DNA of 64,000 nt from VRUE01 sp963727465 (GCA_963727465.1 CAVSGL010000015.1:1-64000), one strand, 5' to 3'. Counted from the first letter of the stretch, positions 1-10,055 are shown. The notes: a model not told the origin generated them from the letters alone. Numbers and translations: made by a program.

Positions 1-67
1 TCGACGGGTCGATGCGCTTCTGGACGGCGGCGTCCGGGACCTCCTTGACCAGGACGCAGATCTTCAA
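1..67 (-). CDS. etfB: electron transfer flavoprotein beta subunit, N-terminal fragment
   Basis: Only the first 22 codons lie in the window, reading MKICVLVKEVPDAAVQKR and onward, the typical EtfB N-terminus (MKIxVLVKxVPD). EtfB pairs with EtfA to carry electrons from acyl-CoA dehydrogenases to the respiratory chain. The start is TTG at 67-65, preceded by GGAGG at 80-76 with an 8-nt spacer, a strong ribosome site. A TetR-type palindrome lies about 35 bp upstream. The rest of the gene, and probably etfA, lie outside the left edge. The neighbouring mutase, thiolase and acyl-CoA dehydrogenase fit a fatty/branched-chain acyl-CoA context. Confidence 0.85.
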   Translation of the reverse strand, partial: MKICVLVKEVPDAAVQKRIDPS

Positions 68-101
68 CTTTCAGGCCTCCTTGGCTGTTGCTCTGACCGG
101 T

Positions 102-119
102 TGACTGACCAGTCAATCA
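102..119. promoter_or_regulatory. TetR-type operator upstream of etfB
   Basis: TGACTGAC-CA-GTCAATCA is an 18-bp dyad with one mismatch. Nested in it is the perfect inverted repeat TTGACT-GACC-AGTCAA at 101-116. The shape resembles operators of TetR-family repressors that control acyl-CoA catabolism. It lies just upstream of etfB and between it and the mutase small subunit. No TetR gene is visible in the window, so the regulator is not identified. Confidence 0.55.
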
Positions 120-195
120 GTCTATCTATACACGTGGACATGTGACGTTCTGCGTGACCTCTATCACGTTTTCGGAGGCCGAAACCGGCCTCCGC

Positions 196-624
196 TCAAG
201 CTTCTTCCCGCTCGTGGCGCTCCTCGGCGCCGCCGCGGATGAAATCGACGATCTCGTCGGTGCCGGCGCCGGGCGTGAACACGGCGGCGACGCCAAGCTC
301 CTTCAGCTCGGGGATGTCCTCGGCCGGGATCGTGCCCCCGACCGTGACCAGGACGTCCTCGACGCCCTGCGCCTTCAGCAGCTCGACAACGCGCGGCACC
401 AGCGTCATGTGGGCGCCGGAGAGGATCGAGAGGCCGACCGCGTCGGCGTCCTCCTGGATCACCGTCTCGGCGATCTGCTCCGGCGTCTGGTGCAGGCCGG
501 TGTAGATCACCTCCATCCCCGCGTCGCGCAGCGCCCGGGCGATGATCTTGGCGCCGCGATCGTGCCCGTCCAGGCCGGGCTTGGCGACGACGACGCGGAT
601 CTTGCGGGCGATTGCTGCCTCCAT
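196..624 (-). CDS. acyl-CoA mutase, cobalamin-binding small subunit (IcmB-like)
   Basis: A 142-residue stand-alone B12-binding subunit. Near the N-terminus the protein has KPGLDGHDRGAK, the DxHxxG motif whose His is the lower axial ligand of cobalamin. The SGAH and GGTIP loops of the Rossmann-like cobalamin fold follow. The ATG at 624 is chosen because family members begin shortly before RKIRVVVAKPGLDGHDRG; longer starts add unrelated sequence. The partner is the large subunit at 1693-3312. In Streptomyces isobutyryl-CoA mutase the small subunit is likewise a separate protein of about 136 residues. A DUF559 gene separates the two subunit genes. It could equally be called an MCM C-terminal domain; the large subunit decides in favour of ICM. 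Confidence 0.85.
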   Translation of the reverse strand: MEAAIARKIRVVVAKPGLDGHDRGAKIIARALRDAGMEVIYTGLHQTPEQIAETVIQEDADAVGLSILSGAHMTLVPRVVELLKAQGVEDVLVTVGGTIPAEDIPELKELGVAAVFTPGAGTDEIVDFIRGGAEERHEREEA

Positions 625-668
625 TGCGGCCCGGGAGATTAGACGACAGGGGGGAGAAATTGCGCCGC

Positions 669-719
669 TGAACCCTTTACCACCGTATGCGTGGGTCAAA
701 TGACCACTCGCTGAACGGG
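669..719. repeat. 51-bp direct repeat, left copy, containing a start codon
   Basis: This copy matches 1629-1679 at 44 of 51 positions without gaps, exactly 960 bp apart. The copy begins TGAACCCTTTACCACCG and contains the ATG (687) of the enclosed gene and the small palindrome GGTCAAATGACC. Together the two copies bracket a single gene. Confidence 0.85.
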
Positions 720-1631
720 CGCGAACGGGATGCGAAGATCTGGGCGCTGGTACGGCGCCAGCACGGCGCGATCGCGCGGCGGCAGCTCCTGCACCTCGGG
801 CTCAGTGCGCGCCAGGTGGAGCGGCGGATCGCCGCTGGGCGGCTGCATCCGGTGTGGCGCGGCGTCTACGCGGTGGGGAGACCGCTTCTGGACAGGCGCG
901 GGCGCTGGATGGCGGCGGTGCTTGCCTGCGGGCCGGAGGCTGTGCTGAGTCATGGCAGCGCCGCGGCGCTGTGGGGATTCGGGGTGGAGAAGAAAGGCGC
1001 GATCGACGTCTCCGTGCCGGCTGCGAGGCGCAGCGGGCTGCATGGGTTGCGCGTCCACCGGCGCAAGGAGGGGGTTCTCGGCGAAGTCACCGTCCACGAA
1101 GGCATCCCCCTCACCTCGCCCGTCCGCACGCTGATCGACCAGGCAACCCACCTGCGGCCGATGCAGCTCGAGCGCGCGGTCAACGAGGCAGACAAACTCG
1201 ATCGGGTGAGGGCGGACGTGCTGCACGCCTCGCTCGACGACTACCGGGGCCAGCCCGGCGTAAGGGCGCTGCGCGAGCTCCTCGATCCGCTCGCCTTCCG
1301 GCTCAGCGACTCCGAGCTCGAGCAGTCGATGCGTCCGCTGGCACGTGCGGCCGGCCTCTCTGCGCCGGAGACGAAAACATGGGTCAATGGCTTTGAAGTC
1401 GACTTCTTCTGGCCAGAGCTGGGAATCGTCGTAGAGGCAGACGGGCTCAAATATCACCGCACGGCGTCACAGCAAAGGCGGGGCCTGGAACGCGATCAGA
1501 CTCACCTCGCCGCGGGCATGTGGCCGTTGCGCTTCTCTCACTGGCAGATCAAGCACGAACCCGTCCACGTGCGCCGAATCCTCCGCAGCGCCCTCGCCCG
1601 AGCCAAAGCCACCTCACAAGCGCTCCAATGA
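687..1631 (+). CDS. AbiEi-like/DUF559 nuclease-fold protein
   Basis: A 314-residue protein. Residues about 10-60 form a winged-helix region (QHGAIARRQLLHLGLS...RRIAAGRL) like the N-terminus of AbiEi-type antitoxins. Residues about 60-170 form the AbiEi-like middle part (LSHGSAAALWG). The C-terminus is a DUF559/Vsr-like PD-(D/E)xK domain with FEVDFFWPELGIVVEADG followed by YHRT...ERDQ. It has no partner gene and sits between the two subunit genes of an acyl-CoA mutase. Its ATG lies in one copy of a 51-bp direct repeat and its stop codon opens the second copy. A paralogue at 24953-25864 is also bounded by repeats. The biological function is unknown; nuclease activity is inferred from the fold only. 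Confidence 0.75.
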   Translation: MRGSNDHSLNGRERDAKIWALVRRQHGAIARRQLLHLGLSARQVERRIAAGRLHPVWRGVYAVGRPLLDRRGRWMAAVLACGPEAVLSHGSAAALWGFGVEKKGAIDVSVPAARRSGLHGLRVHRRKEGVLGEVTVHEGIPLTSPVRTLIDQATHLRPMQLERAVNEADKLDRVRADVLHASLDDYRGQPGVRALRELLDPLAFRLSDSELEQSMRPLARAAGLSAPETKTWVNGFEVDFFWPELGIVVEADGLKYHRTASQQRRGLERDQTHLAAGMWPLRFSHWQIKHEPVHVRRILRSALARAKATSQALQ

Positions 1632-1679
1632 ACCCTTTGCCACCGAATCCGGGGGTCAAGTGACCACTCGCGGAGCGGG
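1629..1679. repeat. 51-bp direct repeat, right copy, containing a stop codon
   Basis: Second copy of the repeat at 669-719, starting with the TGA that ends the DUF559 gene and continuing ACCCTTTGCCACCG, with palindrome GGTCAAGTGACC. It ends 13 bp from the mutase large-subunit stop. Confidence 0.85.
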
Positions 1680-1692
1680 ATGGGCGCGGGCG

Positions 1693-3312
<1,620 letters not shown>

Positions 3313-3319
3313 GCCGAAC

Positions 3320-3325
3320 AGTCTA
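3320..3325 (-). promoter_or_regulatory. -10 box TAGACT of a probable leaderless promoter
   Basis: TAGACT on the minus strand ends 7 nt before the ATG of the mutase large subunit, and no Shine-Dalgarno sequence is present. That spacing would put the transcription start at or next to the start codon. Confidence 0.45.
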
Positions 3326-3445
3326 GGGCTGCGGGTTTCCCCCGAGCGAGATCCGCGCTCCACACGGAAGTTGGAGGCATCGTCTGCGTGAGAGCTTGCG
3401 CCGCGGTTCAAACGTCAACCGATTCACCACAGCGGAGGTACGAAA

Positions 3446-4111
3446 GTGCGCAGAGGACTGGAGTTGGGCGGGATCGTCGCGGGGGTCGTCTTGATCGCCT
3501 TCGGCGTCGTCGCCATCGTCATGGGAGCGAACGGCAGCGACACCGTCACGACCGAACTCGAACGGCAGAACATCGTCGGCACGCCCGACATGACGCCGGA
3601 AGAAACCACCGCCGCGGTGAAGGAAGCGGGCCTGCCGGCGAGCGTCGGCGTGCCCAGCTGCGACGTCGCCGAAGAGGAAATCGACAGCGGCGAAAAGGCG
3701 CGCTGCTTCGCCGACTACATGCGCATCCACGCGCTCGAGTCGAGCGGCGGCTTCACCTACTCGGAAATGGGCCGCTTCGAAGCGAAGCCGGACACGCCGA
3801 AGGCCGAACTGGCCGCGGGCGGCGGCACCGACAACGAAGAATTCGCCGCGATCGACTCCGAAACCGGCGAACCCGCCGACAACGCGACGCGCGAAACCTG
3901 GGTCACCGAGACCGCGCTCTCGACCGCGCTCAACACCAGCTACATGGCCGACCGGCTCTCGCTGTTCGGGGTCGTGATCGGGATCGCCCTGCTGCTTATC
4001 GGGATCGGCTTCCTCGTCCTCGTCGCCGGCGGCGCGGTGCACAATCCCGACACCGCGCTCAAGTTCCTGCGCTCGCACAAGCCGCACATGCCCAACCGCA
4101 CGGGCGGCTAG
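3446..4111 (+). CDS. conserved membrane protein with two transmembrane segments
   Basis: A 221-residue protein of unknown function. An N-terminal membrane helix (residues about 8-28, LGGIVAGVVLIAFGVVAIVMG) is followed by a polar extracytoplasmic domain of about 130 residues with two Cys (in PSCDV and ARCFAD) that could pair. A second helix (about 172-200, GVVIGIALLLIGIGFLVLVAG) leads to a short basic tail. The GTG start at 3446 is preceded by GGAGG with a 7-nt spacer. Glu is encoded largely by GAA, unlike most housekeeping genes here. It converges on a HAD phosphatase gene across a long palindrome at 4133-4187. Confidence 0.7.
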   Translation: MRRGLELGGIVAGVVLIAFGVVAIVMGANGSDTVTTELERQNIVGTPDMTPEETTAAVKEAGLPASVGVPSCDVAEEEIDSGEKARCFADYMRIHALESSGGFTYSEMGRFEAKPDTPKAELAAGGGTDNEEFAAIDSETGEPADNATRETWVTETALSTALNTSYMADRLSLFGVVIGIALLLIGIGFLVLVAGGAVHNPDTALKFLRSHKPHMPNRTGG

Positions 4112-4132
4112 CAGGACCCGGCCGCCGCCTCT

Positions 4133-4187
4133 CCGAGCGCGGTCGAGGTTATAGCCGCTATGCGGTGAAAACCTCGACCGCGCTCGG
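4133..4187. repeat. family B palindrome, copy 1
   Basis: Perfect 18-bp arms CCGAGCGCGGTCGAGGTT (4133-4150) and its complement (4170-4187) flank a loop containing GCCGCTATGCGG. It lies between two convergent genes, 22 bp after one stop and 13 bp before the other, and could act as a bidirectional terminator, though it lacks a T-tract. Related copies are at 17862, 23901, 33661 and 37614. Confidence 0.85.
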
Positions 4188-4199
4188 TGCGCCGCGGGG

Positions 4200-4982
4200 T
4201 CAGCGGCGCAGCAGGCGGCGGGGCGGCGGCTTGCGGCGCGAGGCGATGCGGCTCGCGCCGAAGCCGGCGACCGTCGCCAGCAGGGTTATGGCGACGGCGA
4301 CGAGGCGGCGGCCGAGGCGCTCGAAGCGCATCGTCTGCCAGCCTTCCTCGCGGGCGATCTCGGCCAGGCCGGGGTCGGGGTTGACGACCACCGGGTTGCC
4401 GACCGCGCGCAGCATCGGCAGGTCGGAGAGCGAGTCCGAGTAGGCGTAGGAGGCGGCGAGGTCGATGCCGTGCTCGGCCGCGAACGCCTCCATCGCCTCG
4501 ACCTTGCCCGGCCCGTAAACGAAGGGACCGTCGAAGCGGCCGGTCAGGTTGCCGTCCTCGCCGACCTCGTAGCGGGTGCCGACGCCGCCGTCGAAGCCGA
4601 GCACGGCGGCCAGGGGCTCGACCACGCCGCTGCCGGCGGCGCTGACGATGAAGGTCGGCCGCCCGGCGTCCTGGTGGGCGTAGACCTCGTCGAGCATCTG
4701 CGGATAGACGCGCGGCAGGATCGCCGCCATCACCTCTGGGTTCATCCGTTCGAGCCCGCGCACCGGGACGCCGGTGAGCAGCTCGCGCACGCCGCGCAGG
4801 ACCTCGGTCGTGCGCTCGTCGCTGACGCCGCGCAGGCGGTAGCGCAGGTGCTCGATGCCCCAGCTGGTGAGCTGGCGGCGCCCGACCAGGCCGCGCCGGG
4901 CGGCGACGCGGGCGAACTGCATCCCCGACGACCCCGCCATCAGGGTCTTGTCGAGGTCGAAGAACGCCGCGGCGCGGCTCAA
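4200..4982 (-). CDS. HAD-superfamily subfamily IB hydrolase (SerB/phosphatase-like)
   Basis: A 260-residue HAD phosphatase. Motif I is FFDLDKTLM (nucleophile Asp in DLDKT), motif II is IVSAAGS, the conserved Lys lies in GPGKVEAM, and motif III is YAYSDSLSDLPML. The C-terminus carries a hydrophobic helix (VAVAITLLATVAGFG) and an Arg-rich tail, suggesting membrane association. This resembles the mycobacterial SerB2/Rv0505c-like HAD-IB proteins near acyltransferases. The TTG start at 4982 has AGGAG 4 nt upstream and lies 7 bp after the thiolase stop, so the two genes form an operon. The natural substrate cannot be told from sequence. Confidence 0.8.
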   Translation of the reverse strand: MSRAAAFFDLDKTLMAGSSGMQFARVAARRGLVGRRQLTSWGIEHLRYRLRGVSDERTTEVLRGVRELLTGVPVRGLERMNPEVMAAILPRVYPQMLDEVYAHQDAGRPTFIVSAAGSGVVEPLAAVLGFDGGVGTRYEVGEDGNLTGRFDGPFVYGPGKVEAMEAFAAEHGIDLAASYAYSDSLSDLPMLRAVGNPVVVNPDPGLAEIAREEGWQTMRFERLGRRLVAVAITLLATVAGFGASRIASRRKPPPRRLLRR

Positions 4983-4989
4983 GGCGCTC

Positions 4990-6171
<1,182 letters not shown>

Positions 6172-6320
6172 CTTGACGGCCTTTCTGTCGTTTCTTGTGC
6201 CGGATCTCGGCTCGGACAGGGCCGTGTCTGGCCCTCGCCAGGGACCATAGCGCCCTCGCCCGATCGCGGGTTCCTCACGGGCCCTGGCGGCGAGAAGGGA
6301 ACCACGCGATTGCGAGTGCA

Positions 6321-6326
6321 TAGACT
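6321..6326 (+). promoter_or_regulatory. -10 box TAGACT for leucyl aminopeptidase
   Basis: TAGACT ends 8 nt before the GTG start at 6335 and there is no ribosome site in between, so a leaderless transcript is likely. Confidence 0.4.
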
Positions 6327-6334
6327 CGCGGGCC

Positions 6335-7771
6335 GTGAACGTCGCCGTCAGCCAGAGCGCGCCCAGCGAGACCGATGCCGATCTCCTTGCGATCGGCCTC
6401 TACGAGGACGAACAGCTGCCCGCCGAGCTCGCCGGGGCGCCCGGGGCGGCCGACGCCAGGGGCGGCTTTCAGAAGCTCGCCCTGCTCCACCCCGAGGCGC
6501 CGGCTCGCGTGCTCGCCGTCGGCCTCGGCAAACGTGAGGACGGCGACTCCGAGCGGCTGCGCCTCGCCGCCGCGGTCGCCGCCAGGGAGGCAGCGAAGCT
6601 CGACGCCGCCTCGCTCGCCTGGTCGCTCCCTCCTTCGGAGGACGCCGCGGCGAGCGCCGCGGCGATCGTCACCGGAACGATCCTCGCCGACTACCGCTTC
6701 GACCGCTTCCGCAGCAGCGACCCCGCCGAGCCGCCGCCGGCGCGGATCGAGTCGCTGACCCTGCTCGGGCCGGCGGACGTCGGCGACGCCGCTGAGGCCG
6801 CGCGGGTCTGCGCCGCGGCCCAGAACCGGGCGCGCGACCTACAGAGCCTTCCCTCCAACGTCGCCACGCCCTCCTTCCTCGGCAGGCGGGCGCGCGAGAT
6901 CGCCTCCCACCACGACGGCGTCTCCACCGAAGTGCTGGGTCGCGACGAGATCGCCGCCAAGGCGATGGGCGGCCTCGTCGCCGTCAGCCAGGGCAGCGCC
7001 GAGGAGCCGAAGCTGATCGTGCTGCGCTACGAGGGCGGCGGCTCCGGGCCGACGCTCGGCTTCGTCGGCAAGGGCGTCACCTTCGACACCGGCGGCATCT
7101 CGCTCAAGCCCCCCGCCTCGATGCAGGAGATGAAGATGGACATGTCGGGCGCCGCCGCGGTGCTGGAGGCGGTCGGCGCGATCGCCGAGCTCGGCCTGCC
7201 GCTGAACCTGATCGCGGTCGTCCCCGCGACCGAGAACATGCCCTCGGGCACGGCGATCAAGCCGGGCGACGTGATCACGATGTACAACGGCAAGACGGTC
7301 GAGGTGAACAACACCGACGCCGAGGGGCGCCTGATCCTCGCCGACGCGCTCGCCTACGCGGTTGAGCTCGGCGCCGAGCGGATCGTCGACCTGGCGACCC
7401 TGACGGGCGCGGTGCTGATGGCGCTCGGCTCGACCTACGCCGCGCTGATCTCCAACGACGACGAGCTGGCCGGCGCGGTCACCGGCGCGGGCGAGGAGAC
7501 CGGCGAGCTGGTCTGGCGCCTCCCCCTCCACGCCGAGTACAAGGATCTGACCAAGGGCACCGTCGCCGACCTGACCAACGCCGCCGCGAAGCGCAAGGCC
7601 GGCACGATCTACGCCGGCTCCTTCCTCGAGGAGTTCGTCGGCGAGACTCCGTGGGCGCACGTCGACATCGCCGGCACCGCCTGGGACGTCGGCCGCCCCT
7701 ACACCGGCAGCGCCGCCAGCGGCTTCGGCGTCCGCCTCCTGGTCGAGCTGGCGCGCCGCCAGTCCGGCTGA
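6335..7771 (+). CDS. pepA: leucyl aminopeptidase, M17 family
   Basis: A 478-residue cytosolic metallo-aminopeptidase that removes N-terminal residues from peptides. The C-terminal catalytic domain contains VGKGVTFDTGGISLKP (metal and catalytic Lys/Asp), KMDMSGAAA (Asp ligand) and the M17 signature NTDAEGRL, with the ATLTG loop after it. The N-terminal domain (about 1-170) is the variable M17 hexamer-forming domain. The GTG start gives the expected length and follows a -10-like TAGACT. It is divergent from the thiolase gene. Confidence 0.92.
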   Translation: MNVAVSQSAPSETDADLLAIGLYEDEQLPAELAGAPGAADARGGFQKLALLHPEAPARVLAVGLGKREDGDSERLRLAAAVAAREAAKLDAASLAWSLPPSEDAAASAAAIVTGTILADYRFDRFRSSDPAEPPPARIESLTLLGPADVGDAAEAARVCAAAQNRARDLQSLPSNVATPSFLGRRAREIASHHDGVSTEVLGRDEIAAKAMGGLVAVSQGSAEEPKLIVLRYEGGGSGPTLGFVGKGVTFDTGGISLKPPASMQEMKMDMSGAAAVLEAVGAIAELGLPLNLIAVVPATENMPSGTAIKPGDVITMYNGKTVEVNNTDAEGRLILADALAYAVELGAERIVDLATLTGAVLMALGSTYAALISNDDELAGAVTGAGEETGELVWRLPLHAEYKDLTKGTVADLTNAAAKRKAGTIYAGSFLEEFVGETPWAHVDIAGTAWDVGRPYTGSAASGFGVRLLVELARRQSG

Positions 7772-7777
7772 GCCGAG

Positions 7778-8299
7778 CTACTTGCCGCGTTCCGCCCTGC
7801 GCTGCTCGTCGGCGAGCACGATGTACTCCTCGACGGCCAGCTTGTCCTTGGGCCGGTTGGCCGCCCGCTTCATCGCGATCAGATGCTCGATCGACGCAAT
7901 TCGCACCTCGACATCCTCGATGATCGCCGCAACCGCCTCGCTGCGCAACTCGTCGTAGCTGGCAATTCCCGCGGCATCGCCGAGGACGTCGAAGCTCCCA
8001 TAGGGACTGTCGAAGGTGAAGTTGGCTCCGTTTTCAATCGTGCGTGCATCGAGCTGGAAAGGCAAGCCTGTCGGCGCACCGCGCAGGGTGACCCCAAGGC
8101 TCGCCAAGGCCGCCACCAAACGCTTGATGTTCTCGCGATCCCGTGCATATGCGACATCCAGGTCATAGGTCGGATAGGCAGATCCATGGGCGAGGCCTGC
8201 CATTCCGCCGACGACGACGAAGTCGACCCCATGGTCGACCAGTGCGCGAAGCAAGGGATTTGCCTCGAGCGGGGTATCGGGCAGATCCACCCCCGACAT
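7778..8299 (-). CDS. nucleotidyltransferase-fold protein, toxin-like partner of an XRE regulator
   Basis: A 173-residue protein of the AbiEii/DUF6036-like nucleotidyltransferase group. FVVVGGMAGLAHG followed by TYDLDVAYAR gives the GG-x(n)-DxD pattern of the polymerase-beta fold. RIASIEHLIAMKRAANRPKD resembles the LIxxKxxxxRxKD helix common in these proteins. Its ATG overlaps the stop of the upstream XRE gene (ATGA), so the two are translationally coupled. The pairing, coupling and flanking operator suggest a toxin-antitoxin or similar defence module. Base composition is somewhat lower in GC than neighbours, which may indicate transfer. Confidence 0.75.
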   Translation of the reverse strand: MSGVDLPDTPLEANPLLRALVDHGVDFVVVGGMAGLAHGSAYPTYDLDVAYARDRENIKRLVAALASLGVTLRGAPTGLPFQLDARTIENGANFTFDSPYGSFDVLGDAAGIASYDELRSEAVAAIIEDVEVRIASIEHLIAMKRAANRPKDKLAVEEYIVLADEQRRAERGK

Positions 8300-8643
8300 C
8301 AGCTCTGCGCCGGTCGGGCCGGCCCTCTCAATGCAGCACCTCTGTTTCTACGCACGAATTCCGCAAACGCAAGTCCCTGGCGCACTCGCTGAGCTGGCGT
8401 CAGGGTCAGGTTCTTCGCGTTCAGAGTCCGGTCGATCCCGGAGTCGCGGACCTGGGTCCCCAGCTCCAGATCCTCCCCCAGCAGATAGAGAAGCTCGCGC
8501 AGGGTCTCGACCGACGGCGAGACCCGGTCGCGCTCGATCCGGGAGATCGCGGACTGGGTGGTGCCGGCGCGCATCGCGAGGCGCTTCTGGCTTACCCCGT
8601 GCCGCCCTCGGGCTTCTTTCAGCAGCTCGCCAGGCGTTTTCAC
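8299..8643 (-). CDS. XRE-family DNA-binding protein, probable antitoxin/autoregulator
   Basis: A 114-residue protein with a Cro/CI helix-turn-helix at residues about 5-60 (LLKEARGRHGVSQKRLAMRAGTT then QSAISRIERDRVSPSVETL). The GTG start at 8643 lies 9 bp from a strong inverted repeat, its likely operator. The downstream nucleotidyltransferase gene overlaps by the ATGA tetranucleotide. The C-terminal 50 residues are basic and may contact the partner. The promoter lies inside the 3' end of the thioesterase gene upstream. Confidence 0.75.
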   Translation of the reverse strand: MKTPGELLKEARGRHGVSQKRLAMRAGTTQSAISRIERDRVSPSVETLRELLYLLGEDLELGTQVRDSGIDRTLNAKNLTLTPAQRVRQGLAFAEFVRRNRGAALRGPARPAQS

Positions 8644-8651
8644 GCCTGGAT

Positions 8652-8686
8652 AATAGCAAATATGTACTTATAGCTTATTCGCTATT
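8652..8686. promoter_or_regulatory. operator dyad of the XRE/nucleotidyltransferase pair
   Basis: AATAGCAAATA (8652-8662) and TATTCGCTATT (8676-8686) form an 11-bp inverted repeat with one mismatch, in a notably AT-rich patch just upstream of the XRE start. The right arm overlaps the thioesterase stop codon. Confidence 0.6.
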
Positions 8687-9256
8687 GAGTGAGAGGATCA
8701 TGCAGGTGGAGACGCCGTGGGCGAGCAGCTTGCCGCTCTCGGCCGCCGTCAGGTTTGCCTCGGCGGTCGCCTGACGGCGGCCGCGGTAGACGACGTTCGC
8801 CTCGCAGAGCACGCGGCCGGTATCGCGGGTGACCGGGCGCACGTACTTGGCCTCGAGGCCGAGCGAGGTGTAGCCGACGCCCGCCGGCAGGGTCGTGTGC
8901 ACCGCGCAGCCGAGCGCCGAGTCGAGCAGCGTCGCGGCGTAGCCGCCGTGGACCACCCCTATGGGGTTGTAGTGCTCCTCGCCGGGCTCGCCCTCGAAGA
9001 CGGCGCGCCCCTCCGCCAGCTCGATCGGCCGCATCCGCATCGTCACCGCGATCGGCGGCGGCGGGACCCTGCCGGCGACGATCGCCTGCATGTACTCGAT
9101 GCCGCTCACCGCCGCCCCGGCGGCCGCGGTCGGCACCGGGTCCTGCCAGACCAGCTTGCGCTCGCGGCTGTTCTCGGGGTCGGCGGCGGCGAACGCCAGC
9201 GCGGCGTCGACGGCGTCGCCGTCCTCGGGGATGGTGAGCGACGGCCCCTCGCTCAC
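8675..9256 (-). CDS. PaaI-type acyl-CoA thioesterase
   Basis: A hotdog-fold thioesterase of 193 residues from the GTG at 9256. The core HYNPIGVVHGGYAATLLDSALGCAV has the HGG motif of PaaI/YbgC-type enzymes, and residues about 120-190 complete the hotdog (ARYVRPVTRDTG-like, YRGRRQATAEA). It hydrolyses acyl- or aryl-CoA thioesters. A longer start at 9415 is open but Pro/Arg-rich. The GTG overlaps the stop of a preceding 49-codon frame (GTGA), indicating translational coupling. The unit is divergent from an HxlR regulator across paired operators, so expression is probably HxlR-controlled. Confidence 0.8.
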   Translation of the reverse strand: MSEGPSLTIPEDGDAVDAALAFAAADPENSRERKLVWQDPVPTAAAGAAVSGIEYMQAIVAGRVPPPPIAVTMRMRPIELAEGRAVFEGEPGEEHYNPIGVVHGGYAATLLDSALGCAVHTTLPAGVGYTSLGLEAKYVRPVTRDTGRVLCEANVVYRGRRQATAEANLTAAESGKLLAHGVSTCMILSLNSE

Positions 9257-9402
9257 CGACGTCCCGCCCGTGCGGTCGTCCGGGCAAGTCGGCCGGCGCG
9301 GCGTGACGCCGGGTAATGCAGGTCGGCGGCGATCTCCTCCTGGGAGATCGGGATCCGCGGGGTCTTGGGGCGGGGATTCCTGTGTCTGTGGATCAGCCTC
9401 AT
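9253..9402 (-). CDS. small basic protein upstream of the thioesterase
   Basis: A 49-codon frame starting ATG at 9402, with GGAGG 6 nt before it, and ending in a TGA that overlaps the thioesterase GTG start. The product is very basic (many Arg, His, Pro) with the central stretch PISQEEIAADLHYP. I do not recognise a family. It may be a leader peptide for coupled translation or a small DNA-binding protein. The support is the ribosome site and the exact overlap. Confidence 0.45.
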   Translation of the reverse strand: MRLIHRHRNPRPKTPRIPISQEEIAADLHYPASRRAGRLARTTARAGRR

Positions 9403-9423
9403 CGTGCGCCTCCAATCGCGCTT

Positions 9424-9483
9424 GGTTGCATCAAGCAACCGTAGTTCTCCGCACCCTAGCCGACTCAGTTGCTTGATGCAACC
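9424..9483. promoter_or_regulatory. paired HxlR-type operators in a divergent promoter
   Basis: GGTTGCATCAAGCAAC at 9424-9439 and its exact reverse complement at 9468-9483 face each other. Each contains the half-dyad TTGC-N5-GCAA. They lie between the thioesterase unit (leftward) and the HxlR gene (rightward), 44 bp apart centre to centre, as expected for an autoregulated divergon. Confidence 0.7.
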
Positions 9484-9504
9484 TTGTGTGCGAAGATCAC
9501 CCTG

Positions 9505-9966
9505 ATGCTGCGGCACGACTATCCGGGCCAGATCTGCTCGATCGCCAAGGCGCTCGAGGTGGTCGGCGAGCGCTGGACGCTGCTGATCGTGCGCGACGTG
9601 ATGAACGGCAACCGCCGCTTCGGCGAGCTCCAGCGCAGCCTCGGCGTCGCCCGCAACGTGCTCGCGTCGCGCCTCCAGCGCCTGGTCGAGGAGGACATCC
9701 TCGAACGGCGCCCCTACCAGTCGAGCCCGGAGCGCTACGAGTACTTCCTCACCGAGAAGGGGCTCGACCTCTGGCCCTCGCTGGTCGCCCTGCTCGCCTG
9801 GGGCGACCGCCACTCGCCCGAGCCCGGCGGCCCGCCGATGGTGATCGTCCACAAGGAGTGCGGCGGCGCGGTCAACGACCGCGGCACCTGCGAGCGCTGC
9901 GGCGAGGTCCTGCACGCCCGCGACGCCCGCGCCCTGCCGGGCCCCGGCCTCACCGCCGTCGCCTGA
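9505..9966 (+). CDS. HxlR-family transcriptional regulator
   Basis: A 153-residue winged-helix protein. Residues 5-90 match HxlR (CSIAKALEVVGERWTLLIVRDVMNGNRRFGELQ, then LVEEDILERRPY and YFLTEKGLDL). The C-terminal tail has a Cys cluster, HKECGG and CERCGE, that could bind zinc. The ATG at 9505 is chosen because it places both operator half-sites upstream; a TTG start at 9469 would lie within the operator. It is divergent from the thioesterase gene, the likely target. Confidence 0.85.
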   Translation: MLRHDYPGQICSIAKALEVVGERWTLLIVRDVMNGNRRFGELQRSLGVARNVLASRLQRLVEEDILERRPYQSSPERYEYFLTEKGLDLWPSLVALLAWGDRHSPEPGGPPMVIVHKECGGAVNDRGTCERCGEVLHARDARALPGPGLTAVA

Positions 9967-9976
9967 CGACGGACGG

Positions 9977-10024
9977 CCCAGATGAAGCCTTCTGCCCCCC
10001 ACAGGGGGCACAATGCTTCAATCG
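9977..10024. repeat. family A palindrome, copy 1
   Basis: CCCAGATGAAGCCTTCTGCC followed by a short loop and GGGGGCACAATGCTTCAATC, an imperfect hairpin 10 bp after the HxlR stop. Related copies lie at 24911, 25841 and 57762. It may terminate transcription, but no T-tract follows. Confidence 0.75.
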
Positions 10025-10055
10025 ACGGAGAGAGCAACGGTCAGGAGGAGAGTTG

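Noticed and set aside
4133..4187. Family B palindromes as ordinary intrinsic terminators
   Set aside because: Stems are long but no T-run follows, one copy lies between divergent starts and one inside an open frame; kept as repeats.
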